Origin: Methylobacterium sp. J-067 | Lineage (GTDB): Bacteria; Pseudomonadota; Alphaproteobacteria; Rhizobiales; Beijerinckiaceae | Direction: 5' to 3' | Length of the DNA: 64,000 nucleotides | Assembly: GCF_022829465.1 (NCBI RefSeq) | Contig: NZ_JAKSXZ010000097.1 | Span: 1-64,000, forward strand | Shown here: one piece after another, positions 35,936 to 43,617 of the stretch | Numbering within the stretch: position 1 is the first letter of the stretch | Layout of the letters: the number at the start of each line of letters is the position of its first letter | Notes under the pieces: generated by a model | Told to the model about the DNA's origin: nothing | What the model saw: only the letters and a program-made list of their open reading frames with translations | The model's database searches: none | Program-made: the position numbers and the translations under genes

Positions 35936-36022
35936 CGCGTAGCGGGTTTCGTTACCCGTGATGCGTTACCCTCCGAGTCGCGCTCCCGGACACCCCCGGG
36001 GCACCCCGGGTCCGAGGTCATG
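35710..36022 (+). repeat. Long dispersed repeat, copy 2 (partner at 18257-18568)
   Basis: This copy includes the 3' end of the intact metallophosphoesterase gene and about 87 bases after its stop. The non-coding part holds two hairpins, one at 35932-35969 and a smaller one around CCGGG-GCAC-CCCGG near 35997-36010, both preserved in copy 1. The repeat ends at an ATG in each copy. Confidence 0.85.
35932..35969 (+). other. Conserved stem-loop after the metallophosphoesterase stop (copy 2)
   Basis: GTAACGC (35932-35938) pairs with GCGTTAC (35963-35969), and GCGGGT with ACCCGT inside, around a TTCGTT loop. It differs from copy 1 by one loop base only. It may end the transcript of the phosphoesterase pair. 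Confidence 0.6.
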
Positions 36023-36302
36023 TTCTCCCCTGTCCACGTCATCCTGCCCTTCTCGGACGTCCCCCCGGCCGAGGCCACCCGCCGCACCTAGACCCGGACC
36101 TTCTTGTCGCCCCTCAACGCCCGCAGCTTGTCCGCGACGCGAAAGACCTCTGCCCTGTCCACCATGACCGCCGCCCCGAAACCGTTCAGGGCGTCTTGGA
36201 CACGGGGCGTGAAGAAGCGGTCGCCGGTTCTCGCCCCGACACGAATGCCTCTATCTGATCGAAAGGCGGCCCCCTCCTGATAGAAAGCACGCCTGGCGAT
36301 GC
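36023..36302. other. Short intergenic region with a possible gene fragment on the minus strand
   Basis: On the minus strand a frame from about 36282 down to the stop at 36088-36090 reads FFTPRVQDALNGFGAAVMV and then AEVFRVADKLRALRGDKK. It has coding-like residues but no good start; the only ATG is 36165. It may be the end of a truncated gene downstream of the ImmA-type peptidase. Nothing else is recognised. Confidence 0.35.
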
Positions 36303-37196
36303 TCAGGCTCGACCGTTCGCCTCGAATCTGTCCACCACGTCAGGTTCACGCTCCTCCACGACACTCCACCGGGGCCGTCCCCCGCCAAGATGCAGTATGG
36401 TGATGACCTGCTCGATGGCGGTTGCATGCACCGTGTATTCCTCGACCTCCTCGTCGAACCAGACCCCGGAGGGATGGCTGATGCCCGCCCGGCACGCTTC
36501 CGCCAGATCCGGCCGCGTCGCGCCGGCGCCGGCGGGGATCTCGTGCGGGGCACCCGACGTCCTAATGAAACGACCGGACTTGAACGCCGGCTCGCTCGAC
36601 CTCGCCCAGAGAGCATACCCCTCCGTCGAGACGACCATGAGCGACCGGCGCTCGGTGACTTCGAGCCACCTCAGCGTCGCTGCCGTCAGCGACACGCCGT
36701 ACCGCTCGGCCAGCGCGCCGAGGTCGGCCAGGGTAGGCTTGGCAATGGGATCGATCTGTCGTCGCAGGTCGTGAAGGGGCATAAGAAGCGCGGCGGCGAA
36801 GCTGTCCGCCTCCTTCTCGATGTCCTTACCGGCACGGCGGCTGACGTCTTCCTCCTTGCAGTAGATGCCCTGGGGCGGAATGCGGTCGCGGTGGAGCAGG
36901 TAGTGCGCAACCTCGTGCGCGACCGTGAACCGGCGCCGGCCCGGCGACGCGGTGGAGTTGCTCACGACGAGCCAACCGCAGGGTTCCTCACGCACCGGCA
37001 CCAGCGCGCCCTCGAACCCCCTCAGGGGCCGGCTGACAATCTCAAGCACCGGGTCGTCCGGCGAGATGACCCGGGAATATTCGAGGATCAGTTCCTCGAC
37101 GTCGACCGGGTAACGGTCGGCCCCCTTCACAGCGTCGAGCATTTGGGTGAGCCGGTTGGCCCACCTCATCGGCGTCATCTCGGATGAGTCTGGCAT
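36303..37196 (-). CDS. ImmA/IrrE-type zinc peptidase, CapP-like
   Basis: A 297-residue protein. The peptidase domain covers about residues 10-140, with zinc motif HEVAH at 94-98 (FTVAHEVAHYLLHR) and the third ligand region KEADSFAAALLMP. The C-terminal 150 residues contain a beta-rich sensor-like domain (LMVVSTEGYALWARS). Family members cleave a partner HTH repressor. The XRE gene lies just upstream on the same strand and the pair diverges from a patatin/MBL/E2-E1-JAB operon, as CapH and CapP do at CBASS loci. Start ATG 37196 is preferred over TTG 37253. Confidence 0.85.
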   Translation of the reverse strand: MPDSSEMTPMRWANRLTQMLDAVKGADRYPVDVEELILEYSRVISPDDPVLEIVSRPLRGFEGALVPVREEPCGWLVVSNSTASPGRRRFTVAHEVAHYLLHRDRIPPQGIYCKEEDVSRRAGKDIEKEADSFAAALLMPLHDLRRQIDPIAKPTLADLGALAERYGVSLTAATLRWLEVTERRSLMVVSTEGYALWARSSEPAFKSGRFIRTSGAPHEIPAGAGATRPDLAEACRAGISHPSGVWFDEEVEEYTVHATAIEQVITILHLGGGRPRWSVVEEREPDVVDRFEANGRA

Positions 37197-37276
37197 TGAC
37201 CGGAACCTGAATCCATGACGGTCCAGGCTCGCAGCCAAGCAAGCTCGGGGCAACGCCCGCGGGCGTTGCGGGACGA

Positions 37277-37585
37277 CTATTTTCTGAAGGTCTCGGTGAT
37301 CCGGCGGATCTGATCCTTCACGTCCGGATCGAGGCCTTTGTACTTCCGGAAGAAAGCCTCGTCCTCCGCGGTCATCAAGTCGGCCTTGGCGTCCATCAGG
37401 TAATCGGCGGTGACGCCGAGCGCCTTCGCGATCCGGTCGATCTTCTCGGCCGATGGCCTAGGCGGATTCTTGTTCTCCACCTCCCAAACGTACGACTTGC
37501 TGGAGCCTGTCATCTCGGCGAGCTGATCGAGCGTCAGGCCCGCCTTCTTCCTCAACTCCTTGATCTTCTCGCCGAACGTCGCCAC
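37277..37585 (-). CDS. XRE-family repressor, CapH-like
   Basis: A 102-residue DNA-binding protein. The HTH covers about residues 5-65 (KKAGLTLDQLAEMTGSSKSY, then IAKALGVTADYLMD). The short helical tail probably dimerises and may hold the peptidase cleavage site. The gene directly precedes the ImmA-type gene. The 148-bp gap to the patatin operon carries two 17-bp direct repeats that I propose as its operators. Release of the operon after cleavage of this repressor is inferred from the family. Confidence 0.85.
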   Translation of the reverse strand: MATFGEKIKELRKKAGLTLDQLAEMTGSSKSYVWEVENKNPPRPSAEKIDRIAKALGVTADYLMDAKADLMTAEDEAFFRKYKGLDPDVKDQIRRITETFRK

Positions 37586-37733
37586 CGCGGCCTGCCTCCC
37601 CTCACGAACCGGTCGAACCGAAAAGTTCGGCGTAGACTAACACCTGGGCCTTGCAAAGCGCTACAACGACACGCATGTTCGGTGTAGACATACTTTATGG
37701 TTCGCTACCACGGTGGCGTAGCGGGAGCACGCG
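37586..37733. promoter_or_regulatory. Divergent control region with paired direct repeats
   Basis: GTTCGGCGTAGACTAAC at 37625-37641 and GTTCGGTGTAGACATAC at 37677-37693 agree at 14 of 17 positions and start 52 bp apart, five helical turns. The second overlaps the likely promoter of the patatin operon (TACTTTAT). They are good candidates for XRE repressor sites controlling both directions. Confidence 0.65.
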
Positions 37734-38999
37734 ATGCAGCCGGAGAATTGCCCGAAGCCTGGCCGCGAAGCCGACCCGACGTCCCGGGAGAACGGAACGG
37801 AACCGCCGGCCACGACCGTCTCGGACGCGACGTCGGCCGGCCAACCACCTGGGCTGCCGATCCGCTTGGCGCTCTCCGGCGGAGGCATACGCGCCGCGGC
37901 CTTCCATGCGGGGGTGCTGAAACGCCTTGCCGAGGAGGGCCTTCTGGAAAGGATCACGCACGTTTCGACCGTATCCGGCGGAAGCCTGCTCGTTTCGGCC
38001 CTCATGTCGTTCAACGAACATGCGTGGCCCGGCTCGGCAGCCTACCTTGAACGAACATACCCGTCCCTCCGCAACCTCCTGACGACCGTCGATCTCTTCA
38101 CGGTGAGGGCGGTCGGATGGCGCGGTCTGTTCCGTTTCAACAGAAGAATACTGACGCACCGGGCCAGCGTGCTTGCGGATCTCCTGGCCGAACGCTGGGG
38201 CGTCACCGGCCGCGTGCGGGACTTGCCGGAGAAGCCCGCCTGGCTCATCAACACGACGTCCCTCCACAGCGGCAAGTGCTGGAGGTTCTCCGCTAGGGAA
38301 ATGGGGGACTGGGTGTTCGGGCGTCATTACGCCCCCGACATCCGATTGGCGGATGCGGCCGCAGCATCGGCAGCCGTCCCCTACGTCCTGGGCGCCCTCT
38401 GGATCGACCTGCCCAAGGAGGGTTGGTTCCAGACCGATCCGGCGACGCGCAAACCGCTGAAGCGGACCCAACCTGACGTGGACAGGATCGGGCTTTGGGA
38501 CGGGGGCGTCTACGAGAACCTTGGACTGGAAGCGATCTACAAGCCCGGAATAGCGCCGGACCCGGCGGCGTTCGTCATCTGCAGCGACGCTTCCGGTCCG
38601 GTCCCGGCGTACGGCTCGGCCTCCCCATTCGCCATCTTCAAGGGACGCCTCGCCGGTCCCCGACTCTTCGACATCGCGAGCGACCAGATCCGGGCCCTAA
38701 GGTCTAGGATGTTCATGAGGGACGTCGACGCCAAGGTCGTCACCGGCGCCCTCTTCAAGATGGGCGTGTCGATCCGGGACGTCGACATCAAGGAAGGTCG
38801 CTCGCGCGACGGGCGGGAATACGACGCTTTCCTGAACGACGCCGAGGTCCGCGCAGCTCTCGGCCATCCCACGGACCTTAAGGTTATGACGCCCGCCGCG
38901 TTCGAACGCATCGCACGGCACGGCTTCGAGGTGGCCGACACGGTCCTCACGACGCATTCGGCTGCCCTGTTCCCACGGACGCTTGAGTGGCGCCCGTAG
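37734..38999 (+). CDS. Patatin-like phospholipase, candidate membrane-attacking effector
   Basis: A 421-residue enzyme. After a 40-residue polar arm the patatin domain starts with the oxyanion loop SGGGIRAAAFHAGVL (48-62), the nucleophile is Ser81 in STVSGGSLL, and the catalytic Asp is Asp256 in LWDGGVYENLG. All catalytic parts are intact, so acyl hydrolysis of membrane lipids is expected. In CBASS, patatins (CapV) are effectors switched on by cyclic nucleotides, but no cyclase gene is visible here. GGGAG precedes ATG 37734. It opens an operon with the MBL and E2-E1-JAB genes. Confidence 0.88.
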   Translation: MQPENCPKPGREADPTSRENGTEPPATTVSDATSAGQPPGLPIRLALSGGGIRAAAFHAGVLKRLAEEGLLERITHVSTVSGGSLLVSALMSFNEHAWPGSAAYLERTYPSLRNLLTTVDLFTVRAVGWRGLFRFNRRILTHRASVLADLLAERWGVTGRVRDLPEKPAWLINTTSLHSGKCWRFSAREMGDWVFGRHYAPDIRLADAAAASAAVPYVLGALWIDLPKEGWFQTDPATRKPLKRTQPDVDRIGLWDGGVYENLGLEAIYKPGIAPDPAAFVICSDASGPVPAYGSASPFAIFKGRLAGPRLFDIASDQIRALRSRMFMRDVDAKVVTGALFKMGVSIRDVDIKEGRSRDGREYDAFLNDAEVRAALGHPTDLKVMTPAAFERIARHGFEVADTVLTTHSAALFPRTLEWRP

Positions 39000-39042
39000 A
39001 CGAAATGCACGCCTGAACCCAAGGGAATGAGGAGCCTTCGAG

Positions 39043-40170
39043 ATGACCGCCTACGCGACCTTCTATCCGCTCGGAAACGCCGACAGCACCTTGCTTGAGC
39101 TCGCCAACAAGCAGTTGCTGCTCATCGACTTCGGCAATCAGCACAATCCCGACGATCCGTACGAGAAGCGCTGCGATCTCGCCAAGGAGTTGAGGGCGGT
39201 CCTCCGCAAGGCGGGGCGGGACAACTTCGACGTGGTCTGCTTCACGCACCTCGACGACGACCACTGCCAGCGCATGGGCGAGTTCTTCTGGCTCCGGCAC
39301 TCAACCGCGTACCAGGGAGAGGACCGCGTCGAGATCGACGAGCTGTGGGTGCCGGCCTGTGCGCTGACGGAAACCAATCTCGATGGCGATGCCCGCCTCA
39401 TTCGACAGGAGGCGCGCCATCGCCTCCGCGAGGGGAAGGGGATTCGCATCTTCTCCCGCGCCGACCGCCTCAAGACGTGGATGGTAGCGGAGGGCATGGA
39501 CTTCGAAAGCCGGAAGCACCTGTTCGTCGACGCGGGCAAGCTCGTGCCCGGTTTCGCCAAGGATGGCCCGGAGGCCGTCGAATTCTTCGTCCACAGCCCC
39601 TTCGCCTGGCGCCAGGACGAGACCGTGGTCCACGACCGCAACGGCGACAGCATCGTCTTACAGGCCGTCTTCGTGGACGGCGGGAAGGAATCGTATGCGT
39701 TGTTCGGCTCGGACGTCGACCATATGGTCCTGGCCGAGATCGTGAACATCACACGCGGCTACGGAAACGACGACCGCCTACGTTGGGACCTGCTGAAGCT
39801 GTTCCACCATTGCTCGTACCTGTCCCTGGGGCCGGATCGCGGTTTGACCGAGACCGTGGCGGCGCCCGAGGTGAAATGGCTCTTCGAGACCCAGGGGCAG
39901 AACCGCTGCACCATCGTGTCGCCGAGCAAGCCCATCCCGCTCCCCGGATCGCCTGAGGACAAGTCCACCCAGCCGCCCCACCGCCAAGCGGCCAATCACC
40001 ATCGCCGCGTCGTCGGCGACAAGCTCGGGACGTTCATGGTAACCATGGACCAGACCGCAAACCCACCGAAGCCCCTGCGGTTCGAGATCGACCGCTACGG
40101 CATCGGCCTGGTGCTTGCAGCCCCGACCGTCGCGACCGCCGCCACCTCCAAGCCCGCCCGCCAGGGTTGA
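39043..40170 (+). CDS. Metallo-beta-lactamase-fold hydrolase, ComEC-like subtype
   Basis: A 375-residue soluble protein. The first metal motif is HLDDDH at 69-74 in CFTHLDDDHCQR, an HxDxDH variant as in ComEC-like domains. The later sites are FGSDVDH (221-227) and LLKLFHHCSYLS (HH at 255-256). Nuclease, phosphodiesterase or other hydrolase activity is possible. The last 16 residues are a flexible Ala/Thr-rich tail that ends in a free Gly (KPARQG), the kind of end an E1/E2 system could activate. GAGGAG lies before the start, and the E2-E1-JAB gene follows after 5 bp. Confidence 0.85.
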   Translation: MTAYATFYPLGNADSTLLELANKQLLLIDFGNQHNPDDPYEKRCDLAKELRAVLRKAGRDNFDVVCFTHLDDDHCQRMGEFFWLRHSTAYQGEDRVEIDELWVPACALTETNLDGDARLIRQEARHRLREGKGIRIFSRADRLKTWMVAEGMDFESRKHLFVDAGKLVPGFAKDGPEAVEFFVHSPFAWRQDETVVHDRNGDSIVLQAVFVDGGKESYALFGSDVDHMVLAEIVNITRGYGNDDRLRWDLLKLFHHCSYLSLGPDRGLTETVAAPEVKWLFETQGQNRCTIVSPSKPIPLPGSPEDKSTQPPHRQAANHHRRVVGDKLGTFMVTMDQTANPPKPLRFEIDRYGIGLVLAAPTVATAATSKPARQG

Positions 40171-40175
40171 GCGCC

Positions 40176-42422
40176 ATGGCCTGGATCGACGAGTGGGCCG
40201 TCATCGCCATCGACGACTTGGTTACGAGGCAGGCGAGGGCCATCGACGCCTACATGCGCACGGCCCCGGACATCGCCACCGTGGTCGAAGCGCGCCGACA
40301 TCCCGCCGGGCCGGAGATGCTCCTCGTCGATATCAGGACCGGGGTGCCGCAGCGGCCCGTCGTACCTATCGAAAGGGTCGAGAGGATCGGCATCGCCCTT
40401 GGCGCCGAGGAAGCCATGCCCTTCGTGGTGATGCTTCGGGAGGACTTTCCGGACACGGAGCACCAACAGCTGGTGCCGGAGGGCTTTCCCTCCGCATTGT
40501 GCATCGACGACCGTCCCTGGGACGAGGCGCGCCTGACCTGGTCCCCGGCGGAACTGCTGCAGCGCGTCCACCTCTGGTTCCGGCGTGCCGCCCGAGGCGA
40601 ATTGCACGACCCCCACCAACCCGTGGACCCCTTCTTAGGGCTCTCTCCCCTGAAGATCGTCGTGCCAACCTCTGTCCTGTCCGAGACGGACGGCGTGGAG
40701 CTAGTCGGTTTCAGAACCAGCGATGACGATCCCGACGTCCTCATGGTCATGCCTGTCAATTCCATGCCGAGGAGCGCGGACGCGAGCCGCATCATCCCGG
40801 TGGCCTACACCGTGCCCCCGGAGCGGATGACCCGCATGCGGCGGGCACCGCGCGATCTGGCAGCGCTCGCTGCGGTGCTTGTGGACCGCGGCGTCGCGAT
40901 CATCCCTGACCTCCAGGAACGTGTGAGGCGTTGGGCCGGGTCCGAAGCAAAGGACCGGGCGCGCCTCAACGGGGCGCTGGCCCTGATCGTCGCAATGCCG
41001 GTCGTCGCTCCGAATGGCGACCTTCCGGGGCTGATCGACCTCCGGGTCTTCATCACGCAGAAGACGATCGGCGAGGTCGGGGTCGCCCTCGGCATCCTGC
41101 TCCCGGACCAGGATGAGAACGCGGCATCCGGTTTCGTCCGTGCAATCCCATCACGCGACGTCGACGGCTCGCAGTTGGCCGGATGCGTCGTGGAGATGGC
41201 GCAGGTCCATCGTGCGTTCGACGCGGGGTTGGCCGCCACCTTGGGTGGCCGGCAGGCGTCGGACGCGCGGAAGGTGGTCATGGTCGGGGCAGGCGCCATT
41301 GGCTCCCACGTCGCCGAAAGCCTTGTCCGGGAGGGACGATACGAATGGTGCATCGTCGACGACGACCGGCTGCTGCCCCACAACTTGGCACGTCACACGC
41401 TGGGGGCCATGCAGGTCGGGCAAGTTAAGGCGGCCGCGCTCGGCCATCACCTGAACGCCGTCTTCGAGCCCACGGCAGCCGGCTCGGTCACGAGGGTCAT
41501 CGGCTGCAACGTCCTCCGTCCCGGGCCCCACGCCGACGACCTCGGCGATGCGCTCGCGCAGGCGGCGGTCATCATCGATGCCTCGGCCTCGGTCGCGGCG
41601 AGCCGACATCTCTCCGACCTCGCCGTGCCCGGCCGTCGTGCAAGCATCTTCTTCAACCCCTCCGCCGAAGCCACGGTGGTCCTCGTCGAGCCCGAGGATC
41701 GCTCGATCACGCTGCGCGACCTTGAGGCCCAGTATTATCGGTCCGTGCTGCTGATCCCCGCGCTGGAGCGACACCTTACGGCCACGGGCGAGAGGTTCGC
41801 TTACACGGGGGCGTGTCGGGCGGTGACGAACCGCGTCCCGGAATCTCGCGTCGCCCTTCTGTCGTCGCTGGCCGCCATGGGCCTCGCGCGGGCCCTGGAT
41901 GCCCCCGGCCCCTCAATCGGCATCTGGACCCTCGCCGCGGATGGCGGCGTGTCCGTCACGGCGCCGGTTGTCGCCCCTGTCGAGCGCCACCGCCTCGTGG
42001 GATGGGAGATCACCATCGACGCCGAGGCGCGATCCGCGATGGTCGACATGCGGGAGGGCGCCTTACCTGCCGAGACCGGCGGCTCCGTCATCGGCGTGGT
42101 CGATGGCTCGGCGCGGAAGATCCATATCGTCGAACCCTTGCCGCCTCCGCCCGACAGCAGGGGGACGCCGGCCGCGTTCGAGAGGGGCATCGAGGGCCTC
42201 TCCGACGACGTGACCGGCAAGATGGCCAGGGTCATGGACATGGTCCGGTACGTTGGGGAGTGGCATTCGCACCCCTTCCGACATCCCGTGGACCCGAGTC
42301 CCACCGATATCGTCCAACTCTGCCACACGGCCATCGACACCGCCTTAGACGGCCTGCCCGGGCTGTCGCTGATCCTCGGCGACGACGGGCTGAACGTGGT
42401 GCTGGCCGAAATGGTCGGATGA
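40176..42422 (+). CDS. E2-like/E1-like/JAB triple-domain ubiquitin-type conjugation protein
   Basis: A 748-residue soluble protein. Residues 1-150 look E2-like, with a candidate active Cys at 109 in FPSALCIDDRPW. The E1/ThiF domain has the nucleotide loop GAGAIGSH (371-378), DDDRLLPHNLARH and a candidate catalytic Cys547 in YTGACRAVTNRVPESR. The C-terminal JAB protease has Glu633 (PAETGGSVIG), HSH at 697-699 and Asp711 in SPTD. Transfer and removal of a modifier by one chain are expected. Type II CBASS uses Cap2 (E1-E2) and Cap3 (JAB) as separate proteins. ATG 40176 follows the MBL stop. Confidence 0.85.
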   Translation: MAWIDEWAVIAIDDLVTRQARAIDAYMRTAPDIATVVEARRHPAGPEMLLVDIRTGVPQRPVVPIERVERIGIALGAEEAMPFVVMLREDFPDTEHQQLVPEGFPSALCIDDRPWDEARLTWSPAELLQRVHLWFRRAARGELHDPHQPVDPFLGLSPLKIVVPTSVLSETDGVELVGFRTSDDDPDVLMVMPVNSMPRSADASRIIPVAYTVPPERMTRMRRAPRDLAALAAVLVDRGVAIIPDLQERVRRWAGSEAKDRARLNGALALIVAMPVVAPNGDLPGLIDLRVFITQKTIGEVGVALGILLPDQDENAASGFVRAIPSRDVDGSQLAGCVVEMAQVHRAFDAGLAATLGGRQASDARKVVMVGAGAIGSHVAESLVREGRYEWCIVDDDRLLPHNLARHTLGAMQVGQVKAAALGHHLNAVFEPTAAGSVTRVIGCNVLRPGPHADDLGDALAQAAVIIDASASVAASRHLSDLAVPGRRASIFFNPSAEATVVLVEPEDRSITLRDLEAQYYRSVLLIPALERHLTATGERFAYTGACRAVTNRVPESRVALLSSLAAMGLARALDAPGPSIGIWTLAADGGVSVTAPVVAPVERHRLVGWEITIDAEARSAMVDMREGALPAETGGSVIGVVDGSARKIHIVEPLPPPPDSRGTPAAFERGIEGLSDDVTGKMARVMDMVRYVGEWHSHPFRHPVDPSPTDIVQLCHTAIDTALDGLPGLSLILGDDGLNVVLAEMVG

Positions 42423-42512
42423 GCGGCAGGAGCAATGCGACCGCTGCCGATCCAGCGAGGGGTCGAACCGAGCCTCGCCCACCCAGCGCAAACCGGATGA
42501 ATGGGGTTCCGG

Positions 42513-42956
42513 ATGGTGACGCGTTTCAGGGCTTACCTATTGGGTACGGAGGGGTCCTCCGTCTCGTACTTCGCCAACAGGCGCTTCACCGTCATCGAAG
42601 GTCGCTTGAACGTGTGCAACCGAAAAACCTTGCTTTCCGAGATGGAGATCTGCGGGGTCACCCACGCGAACGACCTGGATGTGACGAACTGGGACGCGGA
42701 CCACTGTGCTGGCTCCGAGCTTGAGGCACTACTGGGCCTTGTGAGACCGTCGCGGATCCACTGCCCGGGATACGTTCCGCATACCGTCAACGGCGACACG
42801 TGCCTCGCCATCATCGAAGCCTACCGTCACGAGATGCGGTTCTCCAATCGGGGCGCCTCCGTTCGACAGATCACGCCGGCGTTCATCGCCAACCTCGATC
42901 ATGCGCGCGACCTCGCGTTCCAGGAAACATACGACAGTACGTTAGCCGACATTTAA
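42513..42956 (+). CDS. Truncated second MBL-fold-like protein
   Basis: A 147-residue product resembling the N-terminal half of an MBL-fold protein: strand FRAYLLGTEGSSVSYF, then the metal loop DVTNWDADHCAGSELEALLG, in which Asn stands at the first His position, then VRPSRIHCPGYVPHTVNG. The second half with the HHCS-type motif is missing, and the frame ends at TAA 42954-42956. It is either a small derived family or a remnant. ATG 42501 in the same frame is another start. It follows the E2-E1-JAB gene by 90 bp and may belong to the same system. Confidence 0.55.
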   Translation: MVTRFRAYLLGTEGSSVSYFANRRFTVIEGRLNVCNRKTLLSEMEICGVTHANDLDVTNWDADHCAGSELEALLGLVRPSRIHCPGYVPHTVNGDTCLAIIEAYRHEMRFSNRGASVRQITPAFIANLDHARDLAFQETYDSTLADI

Positions 42957-43011
42957 AGATATTCGACGCTTGTCCGGTAACGATCAGGGTCCGTTAGGTG
43001 CTCATGATCTT

Positions 43012-43036
43012 CCGTTACACAATCGGCGTGTAACGG
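43012..43036. promoter_or_regulatory. Perfect 9-bp inverted repeat with extra half-sites nearby
   Basis: CCGTTACAC (43012-43020) and GTGTAACGG (43028-43036) are perfectly complementary around AATCGGC. Another TGTAACGG lies at 43113-43120, and CCGTTAGG at 42991. This looks like an operator cluster ahead of the gene at 43204, though a transcript hairpin is also possible. Confidence 0.5.
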
Positions 43037-43203
43037 GGCGCTGCCAGGGTTACGAATTGGGGGCCAACAGGGGGACTCGTGGATGCCCGTACGTACCGGC
43101 CATCCACAGGCCTGTAACGGACGGTAAGGCATGCCGACGGTTCCCCCTAGACAATGGAGCCGCGATGCCGCCCCCTGGCCGACTCGGACGAATGGAGACG
43201 GTC

Positions 43204-43455
43204 ATGGCGACGGGCGAGCATTTTGGCGAGAACGCGGAGACCATCGCCTACGGCATCGCCGCACTCCTGGCCGACCGCGCCATCGAGATGCGTGCCCGTA
43301 CGGCAGCCCGGATGACCGACGAACTGGCGGCCGCCATCATCCTGAAGCGTCGGCAGGCCAAGGCGACCATCGCCCGGAACGCCGAACTCGCCCGGGCCCG
43401 CGCAGACGGTGAGCGCCGGCGTCGCCTCATCCTCGCCGCCGCCGCGGGGCGGTAG
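43204..43455 (+). CDS. Small helical Arg/Ala-rich protein of unknown function
   Basis: An 83-residue protein, mostly helix, with the core TIAYGIAALLADRAIEMR and a basic C-terminal half (LKRRQAKATIARNAELARAR). GGAG sits five to six bases before ATG 43204; ATG 43192 and 43165 are in frame. It has no recognised family. A DNA- or RNA-binding role would fit the basic helix but is not shown. It is the first gene of the element on this side and lies behind the TGTAACGG repeats. Confidence 0.5.
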   Translation: MATGEHFGENAETIAYGIAALLADRAIEMRARTAARMTDELAAAIILKRRQAKATIARNAELARARADGERRRRLILAAAAGR

Positions 43456-43476
43456 CACCACGTGGTCACGCAGGCG

Positions 43477-43504
43477 CATCACGTGATGCTCACAGATGCT
43501 CACA
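43477..43504. repeat. 12-bp palindrome joined to a 10-bp tandem repeat
   Basis: CATCACGTGATG (43477-43488) is a perfect palindrome; GATGCTCACA follows twice in tandem (43485-43504), sharing four bases with it. The context is a gap between convergent genes. A protein-binding site or iteron-like element is possible. Confidence 0.5.
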
Positions 43505-43567
43505 TGGAAAGAGTCCATCCCTAAAATGCACTGGACCCCATTTATCTCGGAGTGCTTCCGGACAGCG

Positions 43568-43598
43568 AAAAGCCCGCCCCGGTGACCGAGACGGCCTT
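43568..43598 (-). terminator. Likely intrinsic terminator of the minus-strand gene
   Basis: Read on the minus strand, AAGGCCGTCTCGG folds back on CCGGGGCGGGCTTT with one bulge and some wobble pairs, and is followed by TTTT. It lies 20 bp after the stop at 43618. Confidence 0.5.
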
Positions 43599-43617
43599 CA
43601 TCGTCTCTGGGATGGTG

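Noticed and set aside
42435..42500. 21-residue frame with AGGAG upstream and a C-terminal Gly
   Set aside because: It is tempting as a small modifier, but far too short for a beta-grasp fold; the ribosome-site match alone is weak evidence.
41813..42724. Long plus-strand frame over the end of the E2-E1-JAB gene
   Set aside because: It is Arg/Pro-rich in the overlapping part, while the E2-E1-JAB frame shows clear motifs. Only its tail from ATG 42419 (overlapping the stop) could be translated, and I see no family there.
36303..42956. A CD-NTase gene completing a classical CBASS operon
   Set aside because: No protein in the region shows the GS motif and DxD pattern of nucleotidyltransferases; the CBASS name is therefore used only as a comparison.
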